From NCBI GenBank assembly GCA_017305195.1, contig JAFKMU010000050.1:42023-106022 (forward strand): a stretch of DNA of 64,000 nt, written 5' to 3'. A model generated the notes under the pieces. It ran no database searches, was not told the origin of the DNA, and saw nothing but the letters and a program-made list of their open reading frames with translations. The position numbers and the translations under genes were made by a program. How positions within the stretch are numbered: the first letter of the stretch is position 1; every line of letters starts with the position of its first letter. Shown here one piece after another: positions 8,495 to 16,813 of the stretch. The DNA comes from Verrucomicrobiota bacterium. GTDB taxonomy: Bacteria > Verrucomicrobiota > Verrucomicrobiia > Chthoniobacterales > Terrimicrobiaceae.

Positions 8495-9418
8495 ATGAAC
8501 GAGCAACCGGGAGGCGTTCGTCGGTGGTGGATTTATCAAAAGGAGCGGTTTCCTCTCTTCACCCACGGGCCGTTGATTCTCGCCTTCAGCCTTTGCGCAT
8601 TGTGCTTCTCCTCGCTCCTTCGTGGAGCAGATCGCTTCCCCGCCATCCCGGCGATCCTGGTCGCATTCTTCTCCTCGCTCATCTCCTTTCTCCACCTGCG
8701 ACTGGCTGATGAATTCAAGGACTATGAGGAAGATGCGCGGTATCGCCCTTACCGGGCAGTTCCGCGCGGACTGGTATCGCTCAAGGAACTGGGGGGGCTC
8801 TGGGCGTTGACCGGCCTGGTCCAGGTCGCGCTGGCTGCCGCGCTCAATATCCGTCTCATCCCCTTGCTGCTCATCACCTGGCTCTATCTCGGCCTGATGA
8901 GCCGGGAGTTCTTTTGCAAGGCCTGGCTGAAAGCTCATCCCTTTACCTACATGTGGACGCACATGTTCATCATGCCGCTGATCGATTTCTATGCCACGGC
9001 ATGTGACTGGCTGATGGTTTCCGATCGTCCGCCGCAGGGGCTGATGTGGTTTGTCGTGGTGAGCTTCCTCAATGGATTCATCATCGAAATCGGTCGCAAG
9101 ATTCGCGCCCCGCACGATGAGGAGCATGGGGTGGAAACCTACTCGTTTCTCTGGGGCCGGGCCGGGGCGGTGGGTGCGTGGCTGCTGGCCATGGCCCTCA
9201 CGTTTTCCTTTGCCGTCGTGGCCGCTCTTCGCATTCATTTCCTGCCGCCGGTGGCTGTCGTCCTCGGTCTCGTGCTGGCTGTCGCCATTTTCAGGGGCCT
9301 CCGCTTCCTTAGCCAACCGCAGAGCGGCAAGGCGTTCGAAGCACTGTCCGGGCTATGGACGCTCTGCTTGTATCTGATGCTCGGCGTCGTCCCCCTCCTA
9401 TGGAAACTCCTAGCCTGA
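8495..9418 (+). CDS. UbiA-family prenyltransferase
   Basis: A 307-residue integral membrane protein with 8-9 predicted helices. The first Asp-rich Mg-diphosphate motif is LADEFKDYEEDARYRPYRAV followed by PRGLVS. The second is EIGRKIRAPHDEEHGVETYS. Both are diagnostic of UbiA enzymes, which transfer a prenyl chain from its diphosphate to an aromatic or glycerol-phosphate acceptor. The usual N of N-D-x-x-D is Ala here. The start at 8495 lies 4 bases after the HMG-CoA reductase stop; a longer frame upstream overlaps that gene and is rejected. The neighbouring gene starts within the stop codon (TGATG), showing tight translational coupling. Acceptor and chain length are unknown. Confidence 0.87.
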   Translation: MNEQPGGVRRWWIYQKERFPLFTHGPLILAFSLCALCFSSLLRGADRFPAIPAILVAFFSSLISFLHLRLADEFKDYEEDARYRPYRAVPRGLVSLKELGGLWALTGLVQVALAAALNIRLIPLLLITWLYLGLMSREFFCKAWLKAHPFTYMWTHMFIMPLIDFYATACDWLMVSDRPPQGLMWFVVVSFLNGFIIEIGRKIRAPHDEEHGVETYSFLWGRAGAVGAWLLAMALTFSFAVVAALRIHFLPPVAVVLGLVLAVAIFRGLRFLSQPQSGKAFEALSGLWTLCLYLMLGVVPLLWKLLA

Positions 9419-11904
9419 TGTTGATTTCCTCCTGGCGCGATACGGACTTTTCTCATCACCCGGTGGGCGGCAAGGCGCGCGCCCTTGGCGCTCTGAGCCA
9501 GACGGGCTTCCCGGTACCGGAGTGGATCGTGGTGCTTCCCTCTGCCTGTGAGGTCGCTGACGATGAGCTCCGCCGCGAACTGGCCGCCTTTCTTTCCTCA
9601 ACGCCTGGCCCCTGGGCCGTGCGATCCTCCGCCGTCGATGAGGATGGACAGGTGCATTCCTTTGCGGGCCAGTTGGAAAGTTTCCTCAATGTCGCGAGGG
9701 AGGATGTTCTCGAAAAAATCCGGGCGGTGTGGAAGTCCGGCTTCAGCGAGCGCATCATCGCTTATCGCAGTCAGGCGGGACTCAGCCTTCCACCGCCGGT
9801 GCCTGCGGTGATCGTGCAGCAGATGGTCGCCGCCGAGGCTGCGGGAGTTGCCTTTAGCGCGGATCCCGTCTCGGCACGCCGGGGGATCGCGGTAGTGGCC
9901 GCCGTGCGTGGGTTGGGGGAGGCGCTCGTTTCCGGGGAGGCCACGGGTGACAGCTTTCACGTGGATCGCTCCCGGCGGATCGTGCATCGCGCAATAGTCA
10001 ATGCATCTCAGCCCATCATTCCGGATACTTGCGTCGTGGCAGTCGCCGATCTCGCCCGGCGCGCCGAGCGATACTTCGGCCTTCCCCAGGACATCGAGTG
10101 GGCTGTCGCGGACTCGCGTCTATACCTGCTTCAATCTCGCCCGATCACCTCACTGACCGGAAAGGTTGATCCTGATGGGCTGTGGCAGCTCTGGGACAAT
10201 AGCAATATCGCCGAGAGCTACAGCGGCGTGACCACTCCGCTCACCTTCAGCTTCGCCCGGCACGTTTACGAGGAGGTCTATCGGCAGTTCGTCAAAATCC
10301 TCCGCGTTCCGCTTTGGCGCATCGAGGCCAATCGCGATGTCTTTGGCCGCATGCTGGGCCTCGTCCGGGGTCGCGTATTTTATAATCTCCTGAGCTGGTA
10401 TCGCGTTCTCGCCATGCTGCCCGGCTTTGCCGTGAATCGTCGTTTCATGGAGCAGATGATGGGGGTGAAGGAACCTCTGCCCGAGGATGCCATCGCAGGA
10501 ATCATCGGAAAGACTCAACAGACGCAATTCTCCGACTACGCGGAAATCGCGGGAACGATCCTCGGTCTCCTCGGCAATCATCTGCTGCTTCCTGGCAAGA
10601 TCAGGCGATTTTATCAGCGCCTCGACGAGGCTTTGGCTCTCGGCGATATCACGCTGGAGGAAATGCGCCCGGATGAACTGGCCGCCGCTTATCGCCGGTT
10701 GCAGAACCAGCTCCTGACCCGGTGGGATGCGCCATTGATCAACGACTTCTTCGCGATGATTTACTTCGGCGTCTCACGCAAGCTGGTGGACAAATGGTGT
10801 GGCGATCCCGATGGAACGCTGCAAAATGATCTCATCGCCTGCCAGGGCGGCATCATCAGCGCGGAACCCGCCCATCGCATGATGCGTCTCGCCGAAATGG
10901 CCCGCTCGGATGCGACCCTTCGCGCTGTGCTGGCCTCTGGTTCGCTGGCTGAGATCGAGCAAGTCATGCCCGCTGCGTTCCGCTCGGAATATCACGCCTA
11001 TCTGGAGAAATTCGGCGACCGCTGCCTGGAGGAGCTCAAGCTTGAGAGCGCCACGCTCCACGACGACCCCTTGCTCCTGCTGCGCTCGGTCGCGCGACTG
11101 GCGGAACGCGACGCCTTGCCCGCCTCGCGCTCGGCTGATCTTTCCGCCTCTGCGGCCCAGCGCGTGGATGTCGCCTTGAAAGGACACCGGCTGCGACGAT
11201 GGCTTTTCGATTTCGTCATCGGCCAGACTCGTGACCGGGTGCGTGATCGGGAGAATCTTCGCTTTGAGCGGACCCGTGTTTTTGGCCGCGTGCGGCGCAT
11301 CTTTGTGGAACTCGGCAAACGCCTGCACTGCCTCGGCATCCTCGACGAACCTCGCGACATTTTCTTTCTCGAGGCCGAGGAGGCGATGGGCTTCGTCGAG
11401 GGAACTGCCGTCACGACCAACCTCCGGGCGCTCGCCCGGCTCCGTAAGGAGGAGTTTGCGGATTTTCCTGCCGAACCGCCTTCGGACCGCTTCGAGACGC
11501 TCGGCGTGGTCTATGTCGGCAATACGTTCCAGGCCGCGAGGGCTTCCGCCTTGGCCTCCGGCGACGAACGCAAGGGCATCGGCTGCTGCCCCGGCTTGGT
11601 GCGTGGCCGCGTGCGGGTGATTCTCGATCCGCGAAACGCGGTGATTCATCCCGGCGAGATTCTCGTCGCTCCGCGTACCGATCCTGGTTGGATCATGCTC
11701 TTCCCTGCCGCCGCAGGGCTGCTCGTCGAGCATGGCAGCCTCCTCTCGCACTCTGCCATCGTGGCCCGGGAAATGGGAATACCCGCTGTCGCCTCGATCC
11801 CGGGTCTTACCGCCTGGCTCAAGACCGGCGACGAGGTGGAACTGGACGGCAGTACGGGACGAATCATCCGCGTGGCGGTCCCGGAGGTGTCTCATGCCGA
11901 GTGA
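9418..11904 (+). CDS. PEP-synthase-like dikinase (ATP-grasp plus swivelling phosphohistidine domain)
   Basis: 828 residues from ATG 9418, which overlaps the UbiA stop as TGATG. The N-terminal ~270 residues form the pyruvate-phosphate-dikinase ATP-grasp: GGKARALGALSQTGFPVPEW, WAVRSSAVDEDG, VIVQQMVAAEAAGVAFSADP, DIEWAVADSRLYLLQSRPIT. A long helical middle domain follows (about 280-690). The C-terminus is the PEP-utiliser swivel domain with GSLLSHSAIVAREMGIPAV; His778 should carry the phosphate. The PEP/pyruvate TIM barrel of true PEP synthase is absent. Domain order and size match the rifampicin-phosphotransferase layout, in which ATP's beta-phosphate goes via His to a hydroxyl group. The substrate is probably a cluster intermediate (inference). 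Confidence 0.85.
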   Translation: MLISSWRDTDFSHHPVGGKARALGALSQTGFPVPEWIVVLPSACEVADDELRRELAAFLSSTPGPWAVRSSAVDEDGQVHSFAGQLESFLNVAREDVLEKIRAVWKSGFSERIIAYRSQAGLSLPPPVPAVIVQQMVAAEAAGVAFSADPVSARRGIAVVAAVRGLGEALVSGEATGDSFHVDRSRRIVHRAIVNASQPIIPDTCVVAVADLARRAERYFGLPQDIEWAVADSRLYLLQSRPITSLTGKVDPDGLWQLWDNSNIAESYSGVTTPLTFSFARHVYEEVYRQFVKILRVPLWRIEANRDVFGRMLGLVRGRVFYNLLSWYRVLAMLPGFAVNRRFMEQMMGVKEPLPEDAIAGIIGKTQQTQFSDYAEIAGTILGLLGNHLLLPGKIRRFYQRLDEALALGDITLEEMRPDELAAAYRRLQNQLLTRWDAPLINDFFAMIYFGVSRKLVDKWCGDPDGTLQNDLIACQGGIISAEPAHRMMRLAEMARSDATLRAVLASGSLAEIEQVMPAAFRSEYHAYLEKFGDRCLEELKLESATLHDDPLLLLRSVARLAERDALPASRSADLSASAAQRVDVALKGHRLRRWLFDFVIGQTRDRVRDRENLRFERTRVFGRVRRIFVELGKRLHCLGILDEPRDIFFLEAEEAMGFVEGTAVTTNLRALARLRKEEFADFPAEPPSDRFETLGVVYVGNTFQAARASALASGDERKGIGCCPGLVRGRVRVILDPRNAVIHPGEILVAPRTDPGWIMLFPAAAGLLVEHGSLLSHSAIVAREMGIPAVASIPGLTAWLKTGDEVELDGSTGRIIRVAVPEVSHAE

Positions 11905-12997
11905 AGCCGCGGCTCATGCCGATTTTGCGACGATCCTTCGTTACGCCCAGGTCTGGGAGGATGCCGACATCCTGATCGAGGGCCTGGACATCCAGCCGGA
12001 TGACATCTGCCTTTCCATTGCCTCCGCCGGGGACAATGCCCTGGCCATGCTGGCAAAAGGTCCGCGCAAGGTCGTGGCCATCGACCTGAATCCCTCCCAG
12101 CTCGCCTGTCTGGATCTCCGCGTCGCAGCCTTTCGCCATCTGGAGCATCGCGATGTCCTCACCCTCATCGGTTCGGTTCCAGATGGAGCACGAGCGCCGC
12201 GACTCTACTCCACGCTCCGCGAGTCCCTTTCACCAACAACGCGCGCTTTCTGGGATGCCCGTCCCGAGTGGATCGATCGCGGCATCGGCCATGCCGGAAA
12301 GTTCGAGAATTACTTTCGCCTCTTTCGTGAGCGGATCATGCCCCTCGTGCACTCGCGGAAAACCGTTGCCGAGTTGCTGCTGTCCCGCGACATCGAGGCT
12401 CGCCGCGTATTTTACTCGCAGCGATGGGACACCTGGCGGTGGCGCGTGCTTTTCCATGTCTTTTTTTCCCGAGCCATGATGGGTGCACTGGGGCGCGACC
12501 CCAGCTTCTTCCGCTATGTGGAGGGAAGCGTGGCGGAGAAGATTCTCACCCGCACCCGGCACGCCCTTACAGAGCTCGCTCCAGCCGAGAATCCCTATCT
12601 GCAATGGATTCTCACCGGTCGCCATGGCTCCGCCCTGCCGTATTACCTGCGAGAGGAAAATTTCGAATCCATTCGGCGAAATCTTGACCGCCTCGAGTGG
12701 CACTGCGGCCCTCTGGAGGATTTCCTCGGGGGCCATCCGCCCGGCACATTCAGCAAGTTCAACCTCAGCGACATCTTTGAGTATCTGTCGGAGGAAACCA
12801 GCGACAGCGTCTTCCGGCTCATCGCGGACTCTGCGCGCCCCGGCGGCCGCCTCGCGTATTGGAACATGCTCGCTCCCCGGCAGGCTCCCGCCGCCCTGTC
12901 AGGTCGCGTCACGTCCTTGCACGACCTGGCCTCCCGGCTGCATGCCCGGGACAAGGCCTTTTTCTACAGCGCCTTTCACGTGGAGGAGTTCCGATGA
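11894..12997 (+). CDS. BtaA-like 3-amino-3-carboxypropyltransferase (DUF3419)
   Basis: A 367-residue SAM-dependent transferase. ADFATILRYAQVWEDADILI, ICLSIASAGDNALAMLAKGP and VVAIDLNPSQLACLDLRVAA form the methyltransferase-like SAM site of the DUF3419/BtaA family. The KFENYFRLFRERIMPLVH and FSKFNLSDIFEYLSEE segments are also typical. BtaA moves the aminocarboxypropyl arm of SAM onto diacylglycerol in betaine-lipid synthesis. Its usual partner BtaB, an N-methyltransferase that completes the betaine head, is not adjacent. ATG 11894 overlaps the dikinase end by 11 bp. Upstream in-frame codons inside that gene are unlikely starts. Its acceptor could be a prenylated glycerol rather than diacylglycerol. 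Confidence 0.85.
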   Translation: MPSEAAAHADFATILRYAQVWEDADILIEGLDIQPDDICLSIASAGDNALAMLAKGPRKVVAIDLNPSQLACLDLRVAAFRHLEHRDVLTLIGSVPDGARAPRLYSTLRESLSPTTRAFWDARPEWIDRGIGHAGKFENYFRLFRERIMPLVHSRKTVAELLLSRDIEARRVFYSQRWDTWRWRVLFHVFFSRAMMGALGRDPSFFRYVEGSVAEKILTRTRHALTELAPAENPYLQWILTGRHGSALPYYLREENFESIRRNLDRLEWHCGPLEDFLGGHPPGTFSKFNLSDIFEYLSEETSDSVFRLIADSARPGGRLAYWNMLAPRQAPAALSGRVTSLHDLASRLHARDKAFFYSAFHVEEFR

Positions 12998-14298
12998 ACT
13001 CCTGGTTCGGCATCCTCGCTGTCCTCGCCACGCTGGGACTGCTCATGGGCGTGATCCGGTGCGCTCAGTCCTGCCTCAGTGCGGAGCTGTCGCGCAAGGC
13101 GGTCCATATCGGGATGGGGTTTGTCTGTTTGTCCTTCCCGTGGCTTTTTCAGGAGAGGTGGCCGGTTGTGCTGCTGGCCGTGCTCGCTGTGGTGGGCCTC
13201 GGCGCGGTGAGGCTCCTTCCGTTTCTCCGCCGAAAGGTGGGAGGCGTGCTTGGCGGGGTGGAGCGTCACTCGCTGGGAGAGATCTACTTCCCGGTGGCCG
13301 TGGCCACGGTCTTCCTCCTCGCTGATGGAAAAACTCTTCTTTACGTCATTCCGGTATTGACTCTTACTCTGGCCGATTCTGTCGGCGCGCTGATCGGCAT
13401 TCGCTATGGTCATGCCCGCTATCGTACGGACGAGGGTTTCAAAAGCGCCGAGGGTTCGGTGGCCTTTTTCACCGCCGCCTTCCTGAGCTGCCACATCCCG
13501 CTCCTGCTTTTTAGCGACACGGGACGGGCGGAGACGCTGCTCATCAGCCTGACTGCCGGGTTTGTCGTCATGCTCCTTGAGGCCATCTCCTGGCGGGGAC
13601 AGGATAATCTCATCATCCCGATCGGGATGTATTTCCTGCTCAGCTTCTACCTCCCGCTGAACGAATGGCAGCTCTTGGGGCGCTTTCTCCTCATCCTCGC
13701 GCTGGTGGTGCTCGTCATGCTGGTGAGAAATCGCACTACGCTCAGCGACAGCGCCGTCCTGGCCGGAGCCTTGTCGGGATATGCCGTGTGGGCTTTCGGT
13801 GGGCGCTTCTGGATTTTTCCCCCGCTCCTCCTCTTTGTCATCTACGTCTGGCTGCCATCGTTCCCGAAGTCCGCCCGTCCGGTGCAGAATCTTCACGCGG
13901 TCACCCGGGTCATGGCCGGCGGCCTTCTCTGGGTGGGCCTTTCACATGTCTATGAGCGCGATTTTCTCCTGCCTTATCTGCTCTGCATGGCCGCGCATAC
14001 CGGCAACATTATCACCGCCCGGCTGCGAATCGTTCGCGCCCAACTGCCCATGGGAAAGATCGCCGTCATCGCTTTCCTGATCGCCTCGGCGGCGTTTCTC
14101 CTCCTTGGCTCCGGCGGCGTGGCCTTGGGTGTTCTTTCGTTTCGGAGCCTGTTCTGGCTTCCGGTGGCAGTTGCCGTCTCGATTGCGCTCTTTATCCCAT
14201 TCTGGCCACCCGAGCATCGTGATGACCAGCGATGGCAGATCTGGCTTTCCGAGACCGGCATTGCCATCCTTGTCTCCTGCCTCGGCCTCCTTCCTTGA
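12994..14298 (+). CDS. Dolichol/phytol kinase-like membrane protein
   Basis: 434 residues with about 12 membrane segments. Residues 1-190 resemble the CTP-dependent dolichol/phytol/farnesol kinases and CDP-diglyceride synthases: ELSRKAVHIGMGFVCLSFPW near the start, then HSLGEIYFPVAVATVFLL, LTLADSVGALIGIRYG and FKSAEGSVAFFTAAFLSC. The second half (TLSDSAVLAGALSGYAVWAF, MAAHTGNIITARLR) looks like a DUF92-type membrane domain, so this may be a two-domain fusion. The start overlaps the preceding stop (ATGA). The family phosphorylates isoprenoid alcohols, which suits a cluster also containing HMG-CoA reductase and UbiA. Confidence 0.75.
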   Translation: MNSWFGILAVLATLGLLMGVIRCAQSCLSAELSRKAVHIGMGFVCLSFPWLFQERWPVVLLAVLAVVGLGAVRLLPFLRRKVGGVLGGVERHSLGEIYFPVAVATVFLLADGKTLLYVIPVLTLTLADSVGALIGIRYGHARYRTDEGFKSAEGSVAFFTAAFLSCHIPLLLFSDTGRAETLLISLTAGFVVMLLEAISWRGQDNLIIPIGMYFLLSFYLPLNEWQLLGRFLLILALVVLVMLVRNRTTLSDSAVLAGALSGYAVWAFGGRFWIFPPLLLFVIYVWLPSFPKSARPVQNLHAVTRVMAGGLLWVGLSHVYERDFLLPYLLCMAAHTGNIITARLRIVRAQLPMGKIAVIAFLIASAAFLLLGSGGVALGVLSFRSLFWLPVAVAVSIALFIPFWPPEHRDDQRWQIWLSETGIAILVSCLGLLP

Positions 14299-14304
14299 CT
14301 CCGC

Positions 14305-15258
14305 ATGAACTTCCTCTCCTTCTCCCCGAATCAGGAACCGCCGGGTTTCGATCCCCGGCTTCTGGTGTCCCATCAGGTCGACGAACATCTCTCCGATGAG
14401 AGCGGAAAAAATCACTGCTCGCTCTGGTGGTCGGTCGTTCCCGGCATCCCCGGCGAACGACCCGGCGTGATCGGCCACTTTGCCGCGACCAGTCTGGAGG
14501 AGGCCCTACCTCTCCTCGCCTTCGCCCTCGCTCGTCTGCGCGCCACCGGATGCACCATCGCTCTCGGGCCGATGGATGGAAATACATGGCGCCGCTACCG
14601 TGTGCTCACGGAACGCGGGGAGGAGCCGCCCTTCTTCATGGAGCCGGATAATCCCGACTGGTGGAGCGATGCGTTTCTCCTTTCCGGTTTTTCCTCCCTC
14701 GCTACCTACACATCCTCGCTAGTGGACGACCTTTCGCGGCGCGATCCCCGGGTGGAGCGCGCCCGCATTCGGCTGGAGGGTGAGGGAATTCAAATCAGGA
14801 ATCTCGATCCCGACCGTTTTGAGGACGATCTGCGGCGCATCTATGCGGTGTCCGTCATCAGCTTTACGGGGAATTTTCTCTACACCCCGGTTCCGGAATC
14901 CGCCTTCATCGCGCAGTATCTCCCGTACCGGGACAAGATCCGGCCCGAGTTCGTTTACCTGGCTGAGGATCGCGGTGAGCCCGTCGGTTATCTCTTCGCC
15001 ATTCCCGACTATGCCGAGGCGCAGCGTGGACTCCCGATGCGTACGCTTATCGGCAAAACTCTGGCCAGCGTCCCGGGGCGGCGCTATGGGGGGCTGGGCG
15101 TTGTCCTCACCGACCTGCTGCATCAACGTGCGCAAAGCATGGGATTTAGCCGCGTCATCCATGCGTTGCAATATGAGGGCAACAGCGTGCGCAATATGAG
15201 TGAGTTTTTCGGTCGCGTCATGCGTCGCTACACCCTTTTTTCACGCCGTCTGACATGA
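14305..15258 (+). CDS. GNAT-fold acyltransferase-like protein
   Basis: A 317-residue cytosolic protein. The C-terminal half has the acetyl-CoA-binding layout of GNAT proteins: PEFVYLAEDRGEPVGYLFAI (beta4), GKTLASVPGRRYGGLGVVLT (pyrophosphate loop region) and GFSRVIHALQYEGNSVRNMS leading to SEFFGRVMRRYTLFSRRL, like the N-x-x-S...Y-x-x-Y end of N-acyltransferases. The N-terminal half (GPMDGNTWRRYRVLTERGEE, GFSSLATYTSSLVD) resembles the first lobe of tandem GNAT proteins. Six bases separate it from the previous gene and its stop overlaps the next start (ATGA). It could acylate the amino group introduced by the BtaA-like enzyme; this is inference. Confidence 0.68.
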   Translation: MNFLSFSPNQEPPGFDPRLLVSHQVDEHLSDESGKNHCSLWWSVVPGIPGERPGVIGHFAATSLEEALPLLAFALARLRATGCTIALGPMDGNTWRRYRVLTERGEEPPFFMEPDNPDWWSDAFLLSGFSSLATYTSSLVDDLSRRDPRVERARIRLEGEGIQIRNLDPDRFEDDLRRIYAVSVISFTGNFLYTPVPESAFIAQYLPYRDKIRPEFVYLAEDRGEPVGYLFAIPDYAEAQRGLPMRTLIGKTLASVPGRRYGGLGVVLTDLLHQRAQSMGFSRVIHALQYEGNSVRNMSEFFGRVMRRYTLFSRRLT

Positions 15259-16772
15259 GCACGATCCCAGAGATCCTGCGCAGCAATGCCGCCAGCTGGC
15301 CACGGCGCGACGCTCTCGTTGCCACACGGCTGGGTCAGGACATCGCGGTCACCTTTTCCCAGCTCGAAAATCAGGCGAATCTCTTCGCCGACATGCTTTA
15401 TTCACGCGGGATTCAGCCCGGCGATCCCGTGCTGGTTTTTGTCCCGATGTCGATCGAGCTTTACGTCGCCCTTCTCGGCATTTTCCGGCTGGGAGCGGGC
15501 GCTGTCTTTCTCGATCCCTCCGCCGGTCTCGGGCATATCGACGCTTGCTGCTCGCGCCTGCCGCCCCGCGCCCTTGTCAGCGTGCGGCCATTGCGGCTTC
15601 TGCGCCCGTTTGTCACTGGTCTCCGGAAGATTCCGCATGTGTTCGCTCCTCCCCGCGATCTCCATGGATCGCTGGGAAATCTGCCTCCTCCGCCGGGTCC
15701 CGACGATGCGGCGCTCATTACTTTTACCAGTGGCAGCACAGGTCAGCCCAAGGCCGCCGCGCGCACGCATCGCTTCCTGATCGCTCAGCACGCCGCTTTG
15801 CGCGGCTCGATTAAACTCGAGGAGGGCGAGCGAGATCTCACGACGCTGCCGGTTTTTGTCCTCGCCAACCTCGCCTCCGGGATCACCAGCATCCTCCCGG
15901 ATGCCAGGATCAGCCGCCCGGGATCAGTCAACGCCCGGCGCATCGCCCGTCAGGTGGCGCGCCTGCGCCCGGCACGCACGGGCGGCTCGCCCGCATTTTA
16001 TCAACGTCTGCTTTCCGAGCCGGCATGCCTCGCTGGATTTCGCAAGATTTACACAGGAGGTGCTCCGGTTTTTCCCGCGTTCCTTAAGGAGCTTCAGTCC
16101 GCGACTCCTTCGGCGGATGTTGTCGCCGTCTATGGGTCGACCGAGGCGGAGCCGATCTGTCATGTGTCCTGCCGGGATATCTCAGCGGAGGACTGGGAGG
16201 CCATGCGCTCGGGGCGGGGCTTGCTTGCGGGCTTGCCAATTCCGGAGATTCGCCTCCGCATTATCCCGGACCAGTGGGGGAATCCTGCGATTGATTTTGC
16301 GCCGCAGCCTTCCGGCTGTATTGGAGAGATTATCGTGGCTGGCGACCATGTCCTGAAAGGATATCTCCACGGCAGAGGCGACGCTGAAACCAAGGTGCGG
16401 CTGGACGGTGAGATCTGGCACCGTACGGGTGACGCCGGATATCTGGACGGAAATGGACGTCTGTGGCTGATGGGGCGATGTTCCGCCCGGATCAGTGATG
16501 CCCTCGGCACGCTTTATCCCTTCGCTGTCGAATGTCTTGCGATGACCTTCCCCGGCATCCGGCGGGCTGCATTTATCCAGCTGGGCGGGGAACGGACTCT
16601 TGTGATCGAGACGCGCCCGGGTTTTCGGCAGTTCGGAGATATCGAGGCCGCCTGCGCTCAATTCCGCATTTCCCGCGTCTGCAAGGTTTCAATGATACCC
16701 GTCGATGCCCGCCATAATGCAAAGATCGACTACCCGGGGCTGGAGCGCCTCGTAAGGAAAATGGGCGGGTAG
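15255..16772 (+). CDS. AMP-binding acyl ligase (ANL superfamily)
   Basis: 505 residues of the adenylate-forming superfamily. Seen: ITFTSGSTGQPKAAARTHRF (A3 phosphate loop), YTGGAPVFPAFL, VAVYGSTEAEPICHVS (A5), IWHRTGDAGYLDGNGRLWLM followed by GR (A7/A8) and RHNAKIDYPGLERLV (A10 Lys near residue 496). It should adenylate a carboxylate and pass it to CoA, a carrier or an amine. The C-terminal A10 region and overall length recall OleC/fatty-acid ligases. It is the last gene of the seven-gene run; the following gene is on the other strand. A free carboxylate exists on the BtaA product, so substrate choices include that group or a fatty or branched acid. Confidence 0.85.
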   Translation: MSTIPEILRSNAASWPRRDALVATRLGQDIAVTFSQLENQANLFADMLYSRGIQPGDPVLVFVPMSIELYVALLGIFRLGAGAVFLDPSAGLGHIDACCSRLPPRALVSVRPLRLLRPFVTGLRKIPHVFAPPRDLHGSLGNLPPPPGPDDAALITFTSGSTGQPKAAARTHRFLIAQHAALRGSIKLEEGERDLTTLPVFVLANLASGITSILPDARISRPGSVNARRIARQVARLRPARTGGSPAFYQRLLSEPACLAGFRKIYTGGAPVFPAFLKELQSATPSADVVAVYGSTEAEPICHVSCRDISAEDWEAMRSGRGLLAGLPIPEIRLRIIPDQWGNPAIDFAPQPSGCIGEIIVAGDHVLKGYLHGRGDAETKVRLDGEIWHRTGDAGYLDGNGRLWLMGRCSARISDALGTLYPFAVECLAMTFPGIRRAAFIQLGGERTLVIETRPGFRQFGDIEAACAQFRISRVCKVSMIPVDARHNAKIDYPGLERLVRKMGG

Positions 16773-16813
16773 GGGGCTAGCGAAGTCCGGAATTAACTGG
16801 AAGCGATCGGGAT

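Noticed and set aside
9355..9417. Upstream start (9355) for the dikinase
   Set aside because: It lies within the UbiA gene and adds a non-conserved stretch; TGATG coupling at 9418 is preferred. ATG 9400 remains possible.
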